This document shows, in pieces, positions 17,361 to 26,507 of a DNA stretch of 64,000 bases (its first letter is position 1; every line of letters starts with the position of its first letter). The notes under the pieces are model-generated. The model was not told where the DNA came from and did not search any database. It saw only the letters and a program-made list of their open reading frames with translations. The stretch comes from Sunxiuqinia indica (GTDB taxonomy: Bacteria; Bacteroidota; Bacteroidia; Bacteroidales; Prolixibacteraceae), in contig NZ_WVEM01000009.1 of assembly GCF_009847015.1 (NCBI RefSeq), forward strand, positions 62,001 to 126,000, read 5' to 3'. The translations under genes were made by a program, and so were the position numbers.

Positions 17361-18530
17361 TTACTGCTGAATTTGCACAACCGCAGCAGAATTGTTATTT
17401 CCAAACTGCATCATTGTTGCGTTGTTTTGGTCTGCACCTTGCTGCCATAACAAGGCCTCGTTACTGATACCATTTTGCTGTATCAATGCGATATCATCTT
17501 TCCCCTGACGTAAACCGATAGTATTATAGTCACCTCTTTGATAACTTGCAACATCCACAATTGAACCATGATTTTGTTGAGCATCTTTGCTTTCCCAAAG
17601 AGAAAGATCTTCACCGGTTGATTTCCAGACTCCAACAAACTTATTGTGATTTCCATCCTGAGTAAAGTATGCATTTCTACTTTCCTGCAGACTAGTAGCA
17701 CCATTCCAGCCTACTGAGTTATTATCACCGTTTTGGGTAAGTTTAAATGTGTTATAGCTTCCTAACTGAATATTTTTTGCGTGGTTTCCATCTCCATATT
17801 GCGTTGCTGATGCAAAATTTTCGTGAGTGTTGTATACTGGGATGTTATAAAAATCATAATTCAAATCAGTATAAATCCATCCTTGAACGAATGAAACTAC
17901 ATTGTCATCTCCCTCTTGATTAACATAACCTTCATTTTTGTTGCCACCATACTGCCATACTCTTCCACTGTTTCCATCACCTAACTGAGATATATCTACA
18001 ATGCTATTTGTTGAATATAAAGCAGGGCCTCCCCACCAAGTTCCTTCCCATCCTTGATAAATATATACTTCATTGTTTTTTCCGACTTGGTCTGAAGAAC
18101 CAATATTGCTATTTCCCCATTGCCCAACAGCACTAAAGTTCTCATCACCAATCTGAACTACATCAGCATCATTGTCGTTTGCATACATATCATATGCTGG
18201 AGCATCAGGATCTCCATCATAATAGTCACTAGTCAAACCTTGTTGAATGTAGCCTTCATTTAAACTGCCTTCTTGTTCTACGTCAGCAGCATTACGGTCG
18301 CCTCTTAACTGATCTGCAACTCCAATATTCTCGTCACCAGTTTGAATTACAGAAGCATCATTTTTGTTACCATACTGATGAGATGCAGCGTCGTTCAGAT
18401 CTCCAATTTGTTTAACGATTACGTCATTTTGATTTCCATCTTGCTCTGTTTCTGACACATTAGCAATAACTTGTGACATGGCCATACCTACGACAAACAG
18501 CATTGCAAATAATAAACTTAACTTTTTCAT
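17361..18530 (-). CDS. Curlin-repeat protein, CsgA-like major subunit
   Basis: The 389-residue secreted protein has a signal peptide (MKKLSLLFAMLFVVGMAMSQ) and then curlin repeats almost to the end. I count roughly 16-18 of the type V-x-Q-x-G-x-x-N, for example VKQIGDLNDAASHQYG, VIQTGDENIGVADQ and LTQNGDNNSVGWNG. It is much longer than E. coli CsgA (151 residues, five repeats) and rich in N, Q, G, D and aromatics. Such repeats stack into the beta-solenoid of functional amyloid. Its place at the head of the secretion genes makes it the likely major fibre subunit. It lies 106 bases after the small curlin-like gene. Confidence 0.88.
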   Translation of the reverse strand: MKKLSLLFAMLFVVGMAMSQVIANVSETEQDGNQNDVIVKQIGDLNDAASHQYGNKNDASVIQTGDENIGVADQLRGDRNAADVEQEGSLNEGYIQQGLTSDYYDGDPDAPAYDMYANDNDADVVQIGDENFSAVGQWGNSNIGSSDQVGKNNEVYIYQGWEGTWWGGPALYSTNSIVDISQLGDGNSGRVWQYGGNKNEGYVNQEGDDNVVSFVQGWIYTDLNYDFYNIPVYNTHENFASATQYGDGNHAKNIQLGSYNTFKLTQNGDNNSVGWNGATSLQESRNAYFTQDGNHNKFVGVWKSTGEDLSLWESKDAQQNHGSIVDVASYQRGDYNTIGLRQGKDDIALIQQNGISNEALLWQQGADQNNATMMQFGNNNSAAVVQIQQ

Positions 18531-18636
18531 AATTTTTTTAGTTTAAGTGAATGATTAAATGAATATAATTGAGATATAAATTTGAATTGGATTGTTGGAG
18601 GTGATCGTTTCATATTGATAAGTTATTTGGGCTTTA

Positions 18637-18999
18637 CTAATCGGGTTTTCGCTGACTGATTGAAATTGTATTGTTGTTACCGCTTTGAACAATCACCGTT
18701 TTACTGGGTACATCTTGTTTTATCTTAATCCTATTATTAGTGCCCTGTACGTTGATGTGATTCGACCAGGTGTTTGCCTCAGCATGAAGGATTTTACCCT
18801 CCATTTTTACGGTATTGTTCTCACCTCGCACACTAACTTTTGATGTATCCGGACTCTGTAGCATGCTTTTTGACTGGACACTATTCGTTATCGATTTATT
18901 TGGGGTATCGACTAACTCTTTTTCAGGTTGAGCCCAGCTCGGTTGAAGCCCCCTAAGAACCACAAACATGAAGAGGACGAATAGCTTTTTCATTTTCAT
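18637..18999 (-). CDS. Small secreted curlin-like protein with three NN-repeats
   Basis: The 120-residue protein has a signal peptide (ending SWAQ). Its C-terminal half contains three spaced segments of the same shape: VRGENNTVKMEG, VQGTNNRIKIKQ and VQSGNNNTISISQ. Each is a short beta-strand, a G/S-x-NN turn and another strand, as in curlin or solenoid repeats but without the full Q-x-G-x-x-N spacing. It is the first gene of the curli cluster. I infer a capping, nucleating or inhibitory accessory subunit (E. coli uses CsgC, a different fold, as inhibitor). No database family is recognised. Confidence 0.7.
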   Translation of the reverse strand: MKMKKLFVLFMFVVLRGLQPSWAQPEKELVDTPNKSITNSVQSKSMLQSPDTSKVSVRGENNTVKMEGKILHAEANTWSNHINVQGTNNRIKIKQDVPSKTVIVQSGNNNTISISQRKPD

Positions 19000-19654
19000 T
19001 TCGTTTTTTATTGTATCGAGAAATCGTGATTACAGGGGAGACGAATGCATGTTTTTCACCCGACTATTATTTCGGCAAAAATGTATTGGAAGGCTATCTA
19101 AAATGTCTTTGTCCCTGTTATCAATAATTCGCAATATTGATAGTTCAAATCTCCGACATTCTTTCTCAGAAGTCAATCAGTACTTTTACGGTAATGACAA
19201 ATATACTTTTCAGGGAAAATACGGATTGCTCATATTAACTCACACACTATCAAAACACTAATACTAGAACACAGGATGCAAAACTCTCATTAAGCCTATT
19301 TTATATAAAACCATTGTTCGTATGAAAAATCGCCCTGTTTAGACAAAAAAAAGGGCAGTTCATGAAATAGTTCTGTAAACTAGCTGTCACTCATAAAATA
19401 TTTTTATAAATTAACATCCCTGAAAAAGAGGTATTTTTTATCCGTGTTTTAGCAAATAAAATTGGCGATTCTATTTCGGGACTAACTGTAAAATTGCGAA
19501 GATTCAGATGTATTAGCTTTCTGTTGGCTTAAACTGGGCGAAAAGTTTTCTTGGGAGAACAAGTGCAATACGCTTTATCTTGGAATAGATTTTTATGAAT
19601 TTAAAAATAGATACCATATATGCATATGCCCCCAATCATAAAGCGAATTACCTC
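19000..19654. promoter_or_regulatory. Divergent regulatory region between the curli cluster and the LuxR-type regulator
   Basis: This AT-rich stretch has no convincing gene. On the minus strand TATATTTG at 19198-19205 is a perfect -7 box and could start the curli transcript about 190 bases before its first ATG; no -33 TTTG is correctly spaced. On the plus strand TATCTTGG, about 22 bases after a TTG near 19550, is a weak candidate for the regulator gene. A long untranslated leader on the curli side would suit post-transcriptional control. Confidence 0.4.
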
Positions 19655-20749
19655 ATGGCAGCAAAGAAAATTCTGGTTATTGAAGACGATCTATCGTTTT
19701 TAAAGACAATTTGCAATGTTTTAAAAGTCGAAGGCTATTTGGCTATTTTGGCAAATTCGGGAGGAGAAGGAATTCAAAAAGCCTATGAGCATGCTCCTGA
19801 CTTAATCTTGTGTGATGTTACCATGCAACCCATTGATGGCTATCAGACATTTAAAATACTGCAAGAAAGTAGCCTGACCAAGCGGATTCCATTTATTTTT
19901 ATTACCGGTCGATCAACGCTAAACGATATTCGATTTGGCTTGGATTTAGGTGCTGATGACTACATTGTAAAGCCATTTCAGAATGAAGATTTAGTAAAAT
20001 CAATCCAGACACGACTTGAAAAGTATGAGTACTTAATTAATGTAGGCCGAAGTAAATATGAGACCTTTATTGAGTATTCTCCAAATGGTATTTTTCTGTT
20101 TGACGAATCTACAATATACGAAGCGAATAAGGCTTTTCGGAGAATTTTGGGAGCCGATATTGAAGATATTTGCAGCGGTTGTTTTAGAGACATCGTTCTT
20201 GCCCAAAATAAGAAAAGTTTTGATGAGAATATCAGTCGCTGTATGCGGGGGGTGATCAATAGCTTTCAGGAAAAAGTAATGATTAGGAATGTTGACGGAA
20301 TTAATGAAAAGTATATTCTTCATGCAGCGCCGAGCATAAAATACAATGGGTTTTCCTTGCTGACGGGCTTACTGGTTCATGTGAAGGAGGATACGAGTCA
20401 ATCGAGTCAAATTGCAGTTCGGAAGTTGGTTAATATTCTGAAAGAGGAAGATATCAGAGTTACCAATCATTTACTCGGGAAGCTCAATGAAGAATTTAAT
20501 AATCGACGGCAAAAGAAAAAACGTGAAACTGGAAATGTTATAACTTCTGAAATTGAATTTTCAACCCGAGAGATGGAAGTGCTGGAGCTCTCCTGTCAGG
20601 GGCTTCCGATGAAGGCTATCGCCGAAGAATTGTGCATCTCGGGACGGACAGTTGAAAGTCATCGAGCCAGCTTAATGGAGAAGACGAGCTCGAAAAATAT
20701 TGTAGAACTTATTATCTATGCCATTAAAGAGGACTTAATTAAAATCTGA
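19655..20749 (+). CDS. Response regulator: REC, PAS-like and LuxR-type HTH; candidate curli regulator
   Basis: The protein is 364 residues from ATG 19655. Residues 1-120 form a receiver domain with the acidic pair IEDD, phospho-acceptor aspartate 54 in LCDVTM, FITGRS and the lysine in VKPF. A PAS-like domain spans about 130-245 (YSPNGIFLFDESTIYEANKAF). A basic linker (RRQKKKR) leads to a C-terminal LuxR/GerE helix-turn-helix: FSTREMEVLELSCQG, then MKAIAEELCISGRTVESHRA. It should bind DNA after phosphorylation or ligand sensing. A start at 19595 adds 20 residues before the receiver domain and is possible. It is divergent from the curli genes, as csgD is from csgBA in E. coli; CsgD is also a LuxR-type protein. 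Confidence 0.85.
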   Translation: MAAKKILVIEDDLSFLKTICNVLKVEGYLAILANSGGEGIQKAYEHAPDLILCDVTMQPIDGYQTFKILQESSLTKRIPFIFITGRSTLNDIRFGLDLGADDYIVKPFQNEDLVKSIQTRLEKYEYLINVGRSKYETFIEYSPNGIFLFDESTIYEANKAFRRILGADIEDICSGCFRDIVLAQNKKSFDENISRCMRGVINSFQEKVMIRNVDGINEKYILHAAPSIKYNGFSLLTGLLVHVKEDTSQSSQIAVRKLVNILKEEDIRVTNHLLGKLNEEFNNRRQKKKRETGNVITSEIEFSTREMEVLELSCQGLPMKAIAEELCISGRTVESHRASLMEKTSSKNIVELIIYAIKEDLIKI

Positions 20750-20985
20750 TCAATGCTATTCTGCTTCCTTTCACCGAAACAACGCACAACTCAATCATAG
20801 CCAGATTTCTGTATTTGTGAATTTTACTTCCTCTTGTTCATGAATTTTCATTCTTCAAATTCATGTTCGTTTTATATGCTTATTTCTTGCTTTCAAGTTC
20901 AACAAATATCCCCTTCTTTGCCGCACTGTTGTATCGTTTGGCAAGGTAAATTACGCTACCAGGCTTATCTAAATCGGTCAATCGG

Positions 20986-22035
20986 CTAAACGATTGAATC
21001 ACCCACGAACGGAGATTTATATGGAATGGTAAAATAGAACACAGAACCCTTTCCTTCTTCGCTGCTTAGCCAGATTTCTCCACCCAGAAACTCGACAAAC
21101 GCCTTAGAAATCGATAAGCCCAAGCCGGCACCTTGTCGAGCCATTTTATCCGTAATATTGGCCTGTATAAATCGTTCAAAAATGGCCTTCTGCCTATCCT
21201 TAGGAATTCCAATGCCAGTATCTTTAACAAAAAATTCCAGTACCGCTTTTTCGCTCTTCGTTCTCACGTTATATCCAAATTCGATTGATCCTTCGTCGGA
21301 ATATTTGATGGCATTCTTGACAAGATTTGTAAGAATTGAATAAATTTTATACGGGTCAGTACAGATTATATCTTTTATTGCAGGCAAAGATTTTTTTACC
21401 GAAAACTGCATTCCTTTTCTATCCATTTCGGGTTTGAAAGAAGTGTAAATTTCATCCAATTTTTCATTTATGCTTAATTCTTTCAAATTAACCTTCATCA
21501 ATCCCGATTCTATTTTTGAAATATCTACAATGGCACTAATAATACTAAGCATACGGATTCCACTCTCCTCCATAAGTTTAAGATATTCTTGTTGCTCTTC
21601 TCCCGAAAGATCAGCATCTCTTAATATATTAGCAAAACCTAAAACACCGTTCATCGGAGTTCTTATCTCATGCGACATATTTGCTAAGAATGCAGATTTT
21701 AGCCGGTCGCTTTGTTCTGCATGCTCTTTGGCTATGATTAACTCCTGCGCACGCTTTTCTTTTTCTTCATTCAGAAAGACAAGTTTTCTATTTGCAACGA
21801 TCAACTCTTGGGCGCGCTTTTCTTTCTCTTTGTTCTGAAAAAGAAGCTCTTTGTTTGCAATGATCAATTCCTGAGCGCGTTTTTCTTTCTCTTCATTCTG
21901 GAATAGCAGCTCTTTGTTTGCAATGACTAGCTCTTCTGCACGCTTTTCTTTTAAAATTTTTAAAGAATCAATCTCAAGAAGTAATTCCTGCAACTCACTT
22001 GTGAGTTCTTCCTTCGTTTTATTCTTACTAGTCAT
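20986..22035 (-). CDS. Soluble sensor histidine kinase with 21-residue coiled-coil repeats
   Basis: The 349-residue protein has no transmembrane segment or PAS domain. Residues 1-105 are charged coiled coil made of a 21-residue tandem repeat (starting EKRAQELIIANKEL). The HisKA domain follows with the phospho-histidine in FLANMSHEIRTPMNG at about residue 120. The HATPase domain shows LTNLVKNAIKYSDEG (N box), DTGIGIPKDRQ (G1) and GAGLGLSISKAF (G2). There is no receiver domain. It lies 236 bases from the REC-PAS-LuxR gene, convergent to it, so they may form a two-component pair; this is an inference from proximity only. Confidence 0.88.
   Translation of the reverse strand: MTSKNKTKEELTSELQELLLEIDSLKILKEKRAEELVIANKELLFQNEEKEKRAQELIIANKELLFQNKEKEKRAQELIVANRKLVFLNEEKEKRAQELIIAKEHAEQSDRLKSAFLANMSHEIRTPMNGVLGFANILRDADLSGEEQQEYLKLMEESGIRMLSIISAIVDISKIESGLMKVNLKELSINEKLDEIYTSFKPEMDRKGMQFSVKKSLPAIKDIICTDPYKIYSILTNLVKNAIKYSDEGSIEFGYNVRTKSEKAVLEFFVKDTGIGIPKDRQKAIFERFIQANITDKMARQGAGLGLSISKAFVEFLGGEIWLSSEEGKGSVFYFTIPYKSPFVGDSIV
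21730..21948 (-). repeat. 63-bp in-frame tandem repeat in the histidine kinase gene
   Basis: Residues 30-50, 51-71 and 72-92 are three 21-residue units (for example EKRAEELVIANKEL and EKRAQELIIANKEL), with a partial fourth to residue 102. Three heptads per unit keep the coiled-coil register. Confidence 0.85.
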
Positions 22036-22628
22036 TGCAAATTCGTTTTATAAAAGTTGAATCATTCCTAACACCGGGGATAATATCAATATAAGCACAT
22101 TCTATTGATCATACCTATGGTCAATTTTAAAAGGTTATACACCTCATCAATATTTATTACGCAAACATTCGAGCTAATAAGTCGACATTTGCTTACTAAA
22201 CTAGTTAATTTTACAAAACATTTTATCTGAAAATAATGTTTTTTTTTTCAAAATAAGTAAAATGAAGATTTCATTTTACTCAATAGCAATATGAAAAGCT
22301 GATTATTAATACAATGTCCAAATCTCTTCTTAGTAAAGATCAGATAGGTTAAATCACTCAAAAAAGTAAGGTTGCTATACCCGCCCGCTTGTAAATCAAT
22401 AAAAATTTCGCTTGCAATGCTTTATTGCCTACTTCAAATATCTGGCATAAATGTGACTCTATTTTCACCCTTGGCTATTACGGGATAACCCTTTCAAAGA
22501 AAAACAGCAAATCGTATTGAGTAATTCGCAAACAAATCCTGAAAAAGGTTCGGTAAAAAGATCGGTTATAGCGCCAATGCATTCACGATATCCTGATCAA
22601 TATCCATACAAAAGCAGTAATATGCATG
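22036..22628. other. Non-coding gap between the histidine kinase and tamB
   Basis: No gene or RNA was recognised in these 593 bases. The only structure is a perfect 11-bp hairpin with a GAT loop at 22256-22280 (AGTAAAATGAA and its complement), next to a run of T at 22240-22248. It could end the tamA-tamB transcript, but it lies far past the tamB stop. Confidence 0.4.
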
Positions 22629-25600
22629 CTACTCTGCATCAAACTTAAAAATCAGATCGAAACCACTATCCCTCGATGAATTATTGAGTTGAAAGAACAG
22701 GAATTTAAAAAGCTCGTATTCCAGTTTCACTTCGTATTTGGCTATGTCTTTTTCGTCGGTTTCGCCAAAGCGCTGCTCATAGCTTACAAACAGGTCGTTG
22801 GTAATGTATTTGCCTACTGTTACCGTAGCATTATCGAAATTGCCACCACCTTTTACTTCAATATAATCAACATCAAGTTTGTCGCCCAAAAAGCTGGTTA
22901 ACTGCGACGACAAAATAGAAGCTGCTGCCTTCCCGGCAATATCGCCGGCTCCACTCACATTCTCCTGCTGATCCATGCTCAGTTCATTCATGCTCTTCCC
23001 AAACAAAATATACGAAAGCGCATCTCCCTCGCTCACGTTGCTTCCATCCAAGGTGAAATTCACTGTCGGATCGTCGGGCGTTCCGGCTATCTTTACGGCT
23101 AACTTTTGTAACATCCGCTGAGCATTCCGAAAATTATAGTTGGCCGTAATATCCATCCGGGGAGTCAACTCCTCCCCTCCCTGAAACGAAATTGTTCCGG
23201 TTTCAATCATAAAGGTGCGGCCAAACAAATCGTACTGCCCGCGCACCACCTCAACGCTTCCAAACAACTCGAAAAAGTCTTTGTGCTTGATAAATTCCAG
23301 GTCACCCGAAATCTCAATATGCATATCCTCATTTTTAATCCAGGTATTTTTCGGAATGGTAATCTGCAATTCGCCGGTAAGCTTGTCAAAATAGTCAAAC
23401 CCCGCGGTATCCCGGCGGGTAGAATCCAGCATCGAAATGGACAGTGTATCGATGGTGGTGTTTTCAAGCGTCTCCAGCTCACGCAGCAAAATGGGTTTTG
23501 GCATCTCGGGAGCGCTCATACGCCCCATCATATTAAAAAGAGCCGGCAAGTAAACCTCTCCTTGCGGAATAGTCAGATGTCCACCAAACTGAACACTGTC
23601 TTTCATGCCGCCCAGGTTTGCATCGCCCGATACCTGCATGTTCAGTTGCTTATGACTAAGCGGATTGAACTGATCAAAATCAATAGTGATTTTCGAGCCA
23701 CTAACATTGCCTTTATAGAAGTCGGAGTTGAATCTCACTTCCCCGTTCCCGGTCATTCGGCCATCCTTTGTTATTATCAGAAGCGTATCCAATTTCATTT
23801 GGTCACGCAAAAAATTCAGTTTCATATGAATTTCACGATAATCAATTCCATACTCTGGCACACGCAGAGAGGCATTTCCCAGTCGGATGTTACCTGAAGG
23901 GTCAGGAGATTCTACCGTTCCTTTTACATCTACAGCCCCCTGCAAATATCCGGAAATTCCATCGGGCACATCTACGGTTTGTAGCACAGCCAGAGGGAAA
24001 CGGTCAACCACCAGTCGGGCATCAATCGAGTCTTTCGGATTGAAATTTACGATCAGGCTATCCATGATCAACTGAAAGGGAATGATACCGGACAGTTCAA
24101 TCATTCCACTGTCTTGTGGCACGAGGCGCGCAGTCATATCCATTTCTGAGCCCGAATAGTTTGCAGTGCCGCCAAATTCGGCAAACGCGTAATCGTTCAT
24201 CGTAGCCTGCTGCAAGTCAAAATCAGCTTTTAACTGAGGATTGTCCGAGGTACCCGACAGTTGCAAATTTAAATTGAACAGGCCTTCAGCTTTCAAATCC
24301 TGTCCGATCATTTTCAAAAACTGGTTCAAGTTAACCCGTGCAACGTTCAACTTAAAATCTTCGTTTCCACTACGGTTAATGATTCCCTGAGCCATAATAT
24401 ACTGAGAAGAATCGCTTGTGTTGTCGGCCAACTTAAAATTGTCAATACGGTAGCTCATCGAGTCAATTTCAACAATCGCTGGTGCATCTTGCAATTCGAA
24501 ATGCTGATTTTTATAATCCAGTGACCACTGCGAAAGACTCACTCGAAGAAGATCACCCAATCGGATGCCGGCCTGCAATTGGGTTTGCAAGTCGGCATTG
24601 GCGATTTGTCCATCCACAAATACCGAATCAGGACGGGCATGTACATCAAAGGCCAGTGAATCCAGCGCCATTCCTGCCCCCACAAACTCATAGGCACTAA
24701 GTCGGGCATCAATGATGGTATCTTGTGGTGTAACTAACCCTTCGGCCTTTACCAGCAGTTGCTGAATGGTCATATCCTGCAAAGCTGTCTTGCCCAAGTC
24801 GATGGTCGACTCCAAATGCAACGAATCCGTTGTTCCCCAAAGGTGAGCCTGAAACTCTCCACTTGTTTTAATATCATCAATTGGAATGAACGCTTTAAAC
24901 TCATCAAGATGATCAAGTGAAACTGTAAGATTGATATCGGAATTGGCATGCAAACTGTAATTTCCATCGGCTTGCAAGTGCAAGCTCTTTGTATTGAGCA
25001 GCATGGAATCGATCAATACGTTTTCGTGCTGATACTGTACATGGGCTATCAGTGTATCTGCCTGAATACCCATCAGTGATGAGGACGACAAATACAGCTG
25101 AGCCTTTGCCTGCAAGGTTTTGGGGTCAAACCCCTGCCCTTCAGCCTGGGCTGTCAGGTTAATATCTGAGCGAAGACTGTCTTGCCCGGTCAGTTCAGCC
25201 AAATTTAGATGGCTCGTATTTAGCTTAAGTTTATAGGCCGGATTGGTTTGCAAATTGCGGATGTACGGCTTCAACTCGAACGAGCCAAAAGCACCTTGTC
25301 CCTGCACAACAGCATCCAGAGAACCGGCTTCCAGCGCTAAGTCCAAGCTTAATACCTTTACAGTCTGATCTTGAATTTTGAAATCGTTAAAATCTCCTTT
25401 CATTCGAACGTTGGCCGACTTCGGATCGGTTCCCTCCCCATTGACCGACAGCTGACCATTGATCTGATAATTCATTTCGGGATCGCCCAGCCAATGCCGT
25501 AAATCAATGTTTTCGAGCCTTGCATCAAGTTGATATTGAAGCGGAGCCGCCGAAGGCTCAAAAACGAAGCGTGCCAAATTGGCCGACGACAACTTCAAGC

Positions 25601-26501
25601 GGATTCGCTGCTTACCATCTGTTAGATTAATCACTCCCGAAGCAGACTCACCATCCAGTGAACCATCAATTTCTAAAACCGGAGAAGCCGGTAATTTAAA
25701 TCCCGACAGAAAAAATTCAAACTCGTTTACCTTGAGCGAATCACTCAACAAGTCAGCACTTCCCGAACGATCCGGCTGATCATCAAACTCAGCTTTTCCT
25801 TTCAATTGATTTTGTGCTGTTTTCAGCTGAAAATCGGTCAACTGCACAGCATCCTGATTTCGCCGTAACAGAAAAGTCAATTGCTGCAATGAAAAATCAG
25901 GCTGAAAAGTTTCAAACGAAAAACCAGATAATTCCAGCACTTGCTTTTCTGGTGCATACGACAAACTTAACTCGGTATTCAAATTCGTTATTTGCTGCGG
26001 AATAATGGTATCGAGCGCATTGATACGGATGTTCCCGTCAGTCAGGTGAAACAGTGCGACATCAATTTTAAAGTTACTTGAAGTTGATGTAGTATCCGAC
26101 TCCGAAGCCGGCACCAGCTTTTCAAAATTCCAGGTGGAATCGGCCTGTTGTTTCAGGTGAACAAATGGGTGGACAATGCTTGCCGAAGTCACCACCAACT
26201 TGTTTTTCAGCAAAGGCCACAACCTGTATCTCAACTCCAATTCGTCGATGCTTGCCAGCGTGTCCTGCTCCAGACGAAGGAGCACATCGGACAGTTTCAG
26301 GCTCGTAAAAAAGTTGCCGTCCAACCGTCCGATCGACAGTTCCCCATTTAAGGCAGAAGCGGCTTGCTTCTCAGCAAAACGTGCAATACGATCCTGCACC
26401 GGCTGTGTTTGAATCAGCAAGCCAGCCAATAACAAGGTTAGCAATAGAAATCCAATCAAACCACCCACAATACGCAAGCTATATTTCAATCCTTTTCTCA
26501 T
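22629..26501 (-). CDS. tamB: Translocation and assembly module protein TamB (DUF490)
   Basis: The 1290-residue protein has one N-terminal transmembrane anchor (about residues 10-30), a long middle of repeating beta-rich segments (AsmA/TamB type) and a C-terminal TamB/DUF490 domain. The latter carries the family hallmark YILFGKSMNEL near residue 1180. TamB-like proteins span the periplasm and are now regarded as bridges for phospholipid or outer-membrane protein transport between the membranes. It starts six bases after the Omp85-type gene stop, the classic tamA-tamB pair. Length is typical for Bacteroidota (E. coli TamB has 1259). Confidence 0.9.
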   Translation of the reverse strand: MRKGLKYSLRIVGGLIGFLLLTLLLAGLLIQTQPVQDRIARFAEKQAASALNGELSIGRLDGNFFTSLKLSDVLLRLEQDTLASIDELELRYRLWPLLKNKLVVTSASIVHPFVHLKQQADSTWNFEKLVPASESDTTSTSSNFKIDVALFHLTDGNIRINALDTIIPQQITNLNTELSLSYAPEKQVLELSGFSFETFQPDFSLQQLTFLLRRNQDAVQLTDFQLKTAQNQLKGKAEFDDQPDRSGSADLLSDSLKVNEFEFFLSGFKLPASPVLEIDGSLDGESASGVINLTDGKQRIRLKLSSANLARFVFEPSAAPLQYQLDARLENIDLRHWLGDPEMNYQINGQLSVNGEGTDPKSANVRMKGDFNDFKIQDQTVKVLSLDLALEAGSLDAVVQGQGAFGSFELKPYIRNLQTNPAYKLKLNTSHLNLAELTGQDSLRSDINLTAQAEGQGFDPKTLQAKAQLYLSSSSLMGIQADTLIAHVQYQHENVLIDSMLLNTKSLHLQADGNYSLHANSDINLTVSLDHLDEFKAFIPIDDIKTSGEFQAHLWGTTDSLHLESTIDLGKTALQDMTIQQLLVKAEGLVTPQDTIIDARLSAYEFVGAGMALDSLAFDVHARPDSVFVDGQIANADLQTQLQAGIRLGDLLRVSLSQWSLDYKNQHFELQDAPAIVEIDSMSYRIDNFKLADNTSDSSQYIMAQGIINRSGNEDFKLNVARVNLNQFLKMIGQDLKAEGLFNLNLQLSGTSDNPQLKADFDLQQATMNDYAFAEFGGTANYSGSEMDMTARLVPQDSGMIELSGIIPFQLIMDSLIVNFNPKDSIDARLVVDRFPLAVLQTVDVPDGISGYLQGAVDVKGTVESPDPSGNIRLGNASLRVPEYGIDYREIHMKLNFLRDQMKLDTLLIITKDGRMTGNGEVRFNSDFYKGNVSGSKITIDFDQFNPLSHKQLNMQVSGDANLGGMKDSVQFGGHLTIPQGEVYLPALFNMMGRMSAPEMPKPILLRELETLENTTIDTLSISMLDSTRRDTAGFDYFDKLTGELQITIPKNTWIKNEDMHIEISGDLEFIKHKDFFELFGSVEVVRGQYDLFGRTFMIETGTISFQGGEELTPRMDITANYNFRNAQRMLQKLAVKIAGTPDDPTVNFTLDGSNVSEGDALSYILFGKSMNELSMDQQENVSGAGDIAGKAAASILSSQLTSFLGDKLDVDYIEVKGGGNFDNATVTVGKYITNDLFVSYEQRFGETDEKDIAKYEVKLEYELFKFLFFQLNNSSRDSGFDLIFKFDAE

Positions 26502-26507
26502 GTTCGC

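Noticed and set aside
18968-19261. 97-codon plus-strand frame upstream of the curli cluster
   Set aside because: Overlaps the start of the small curlin-like gene antisense, lacks domain features and falls in the regulatory region.
23283-23897. 204-codon plus-strand frame inside tamB
   Set aside because: Antisense shadow; the TamB frame is continuous and carries the family hallmark.
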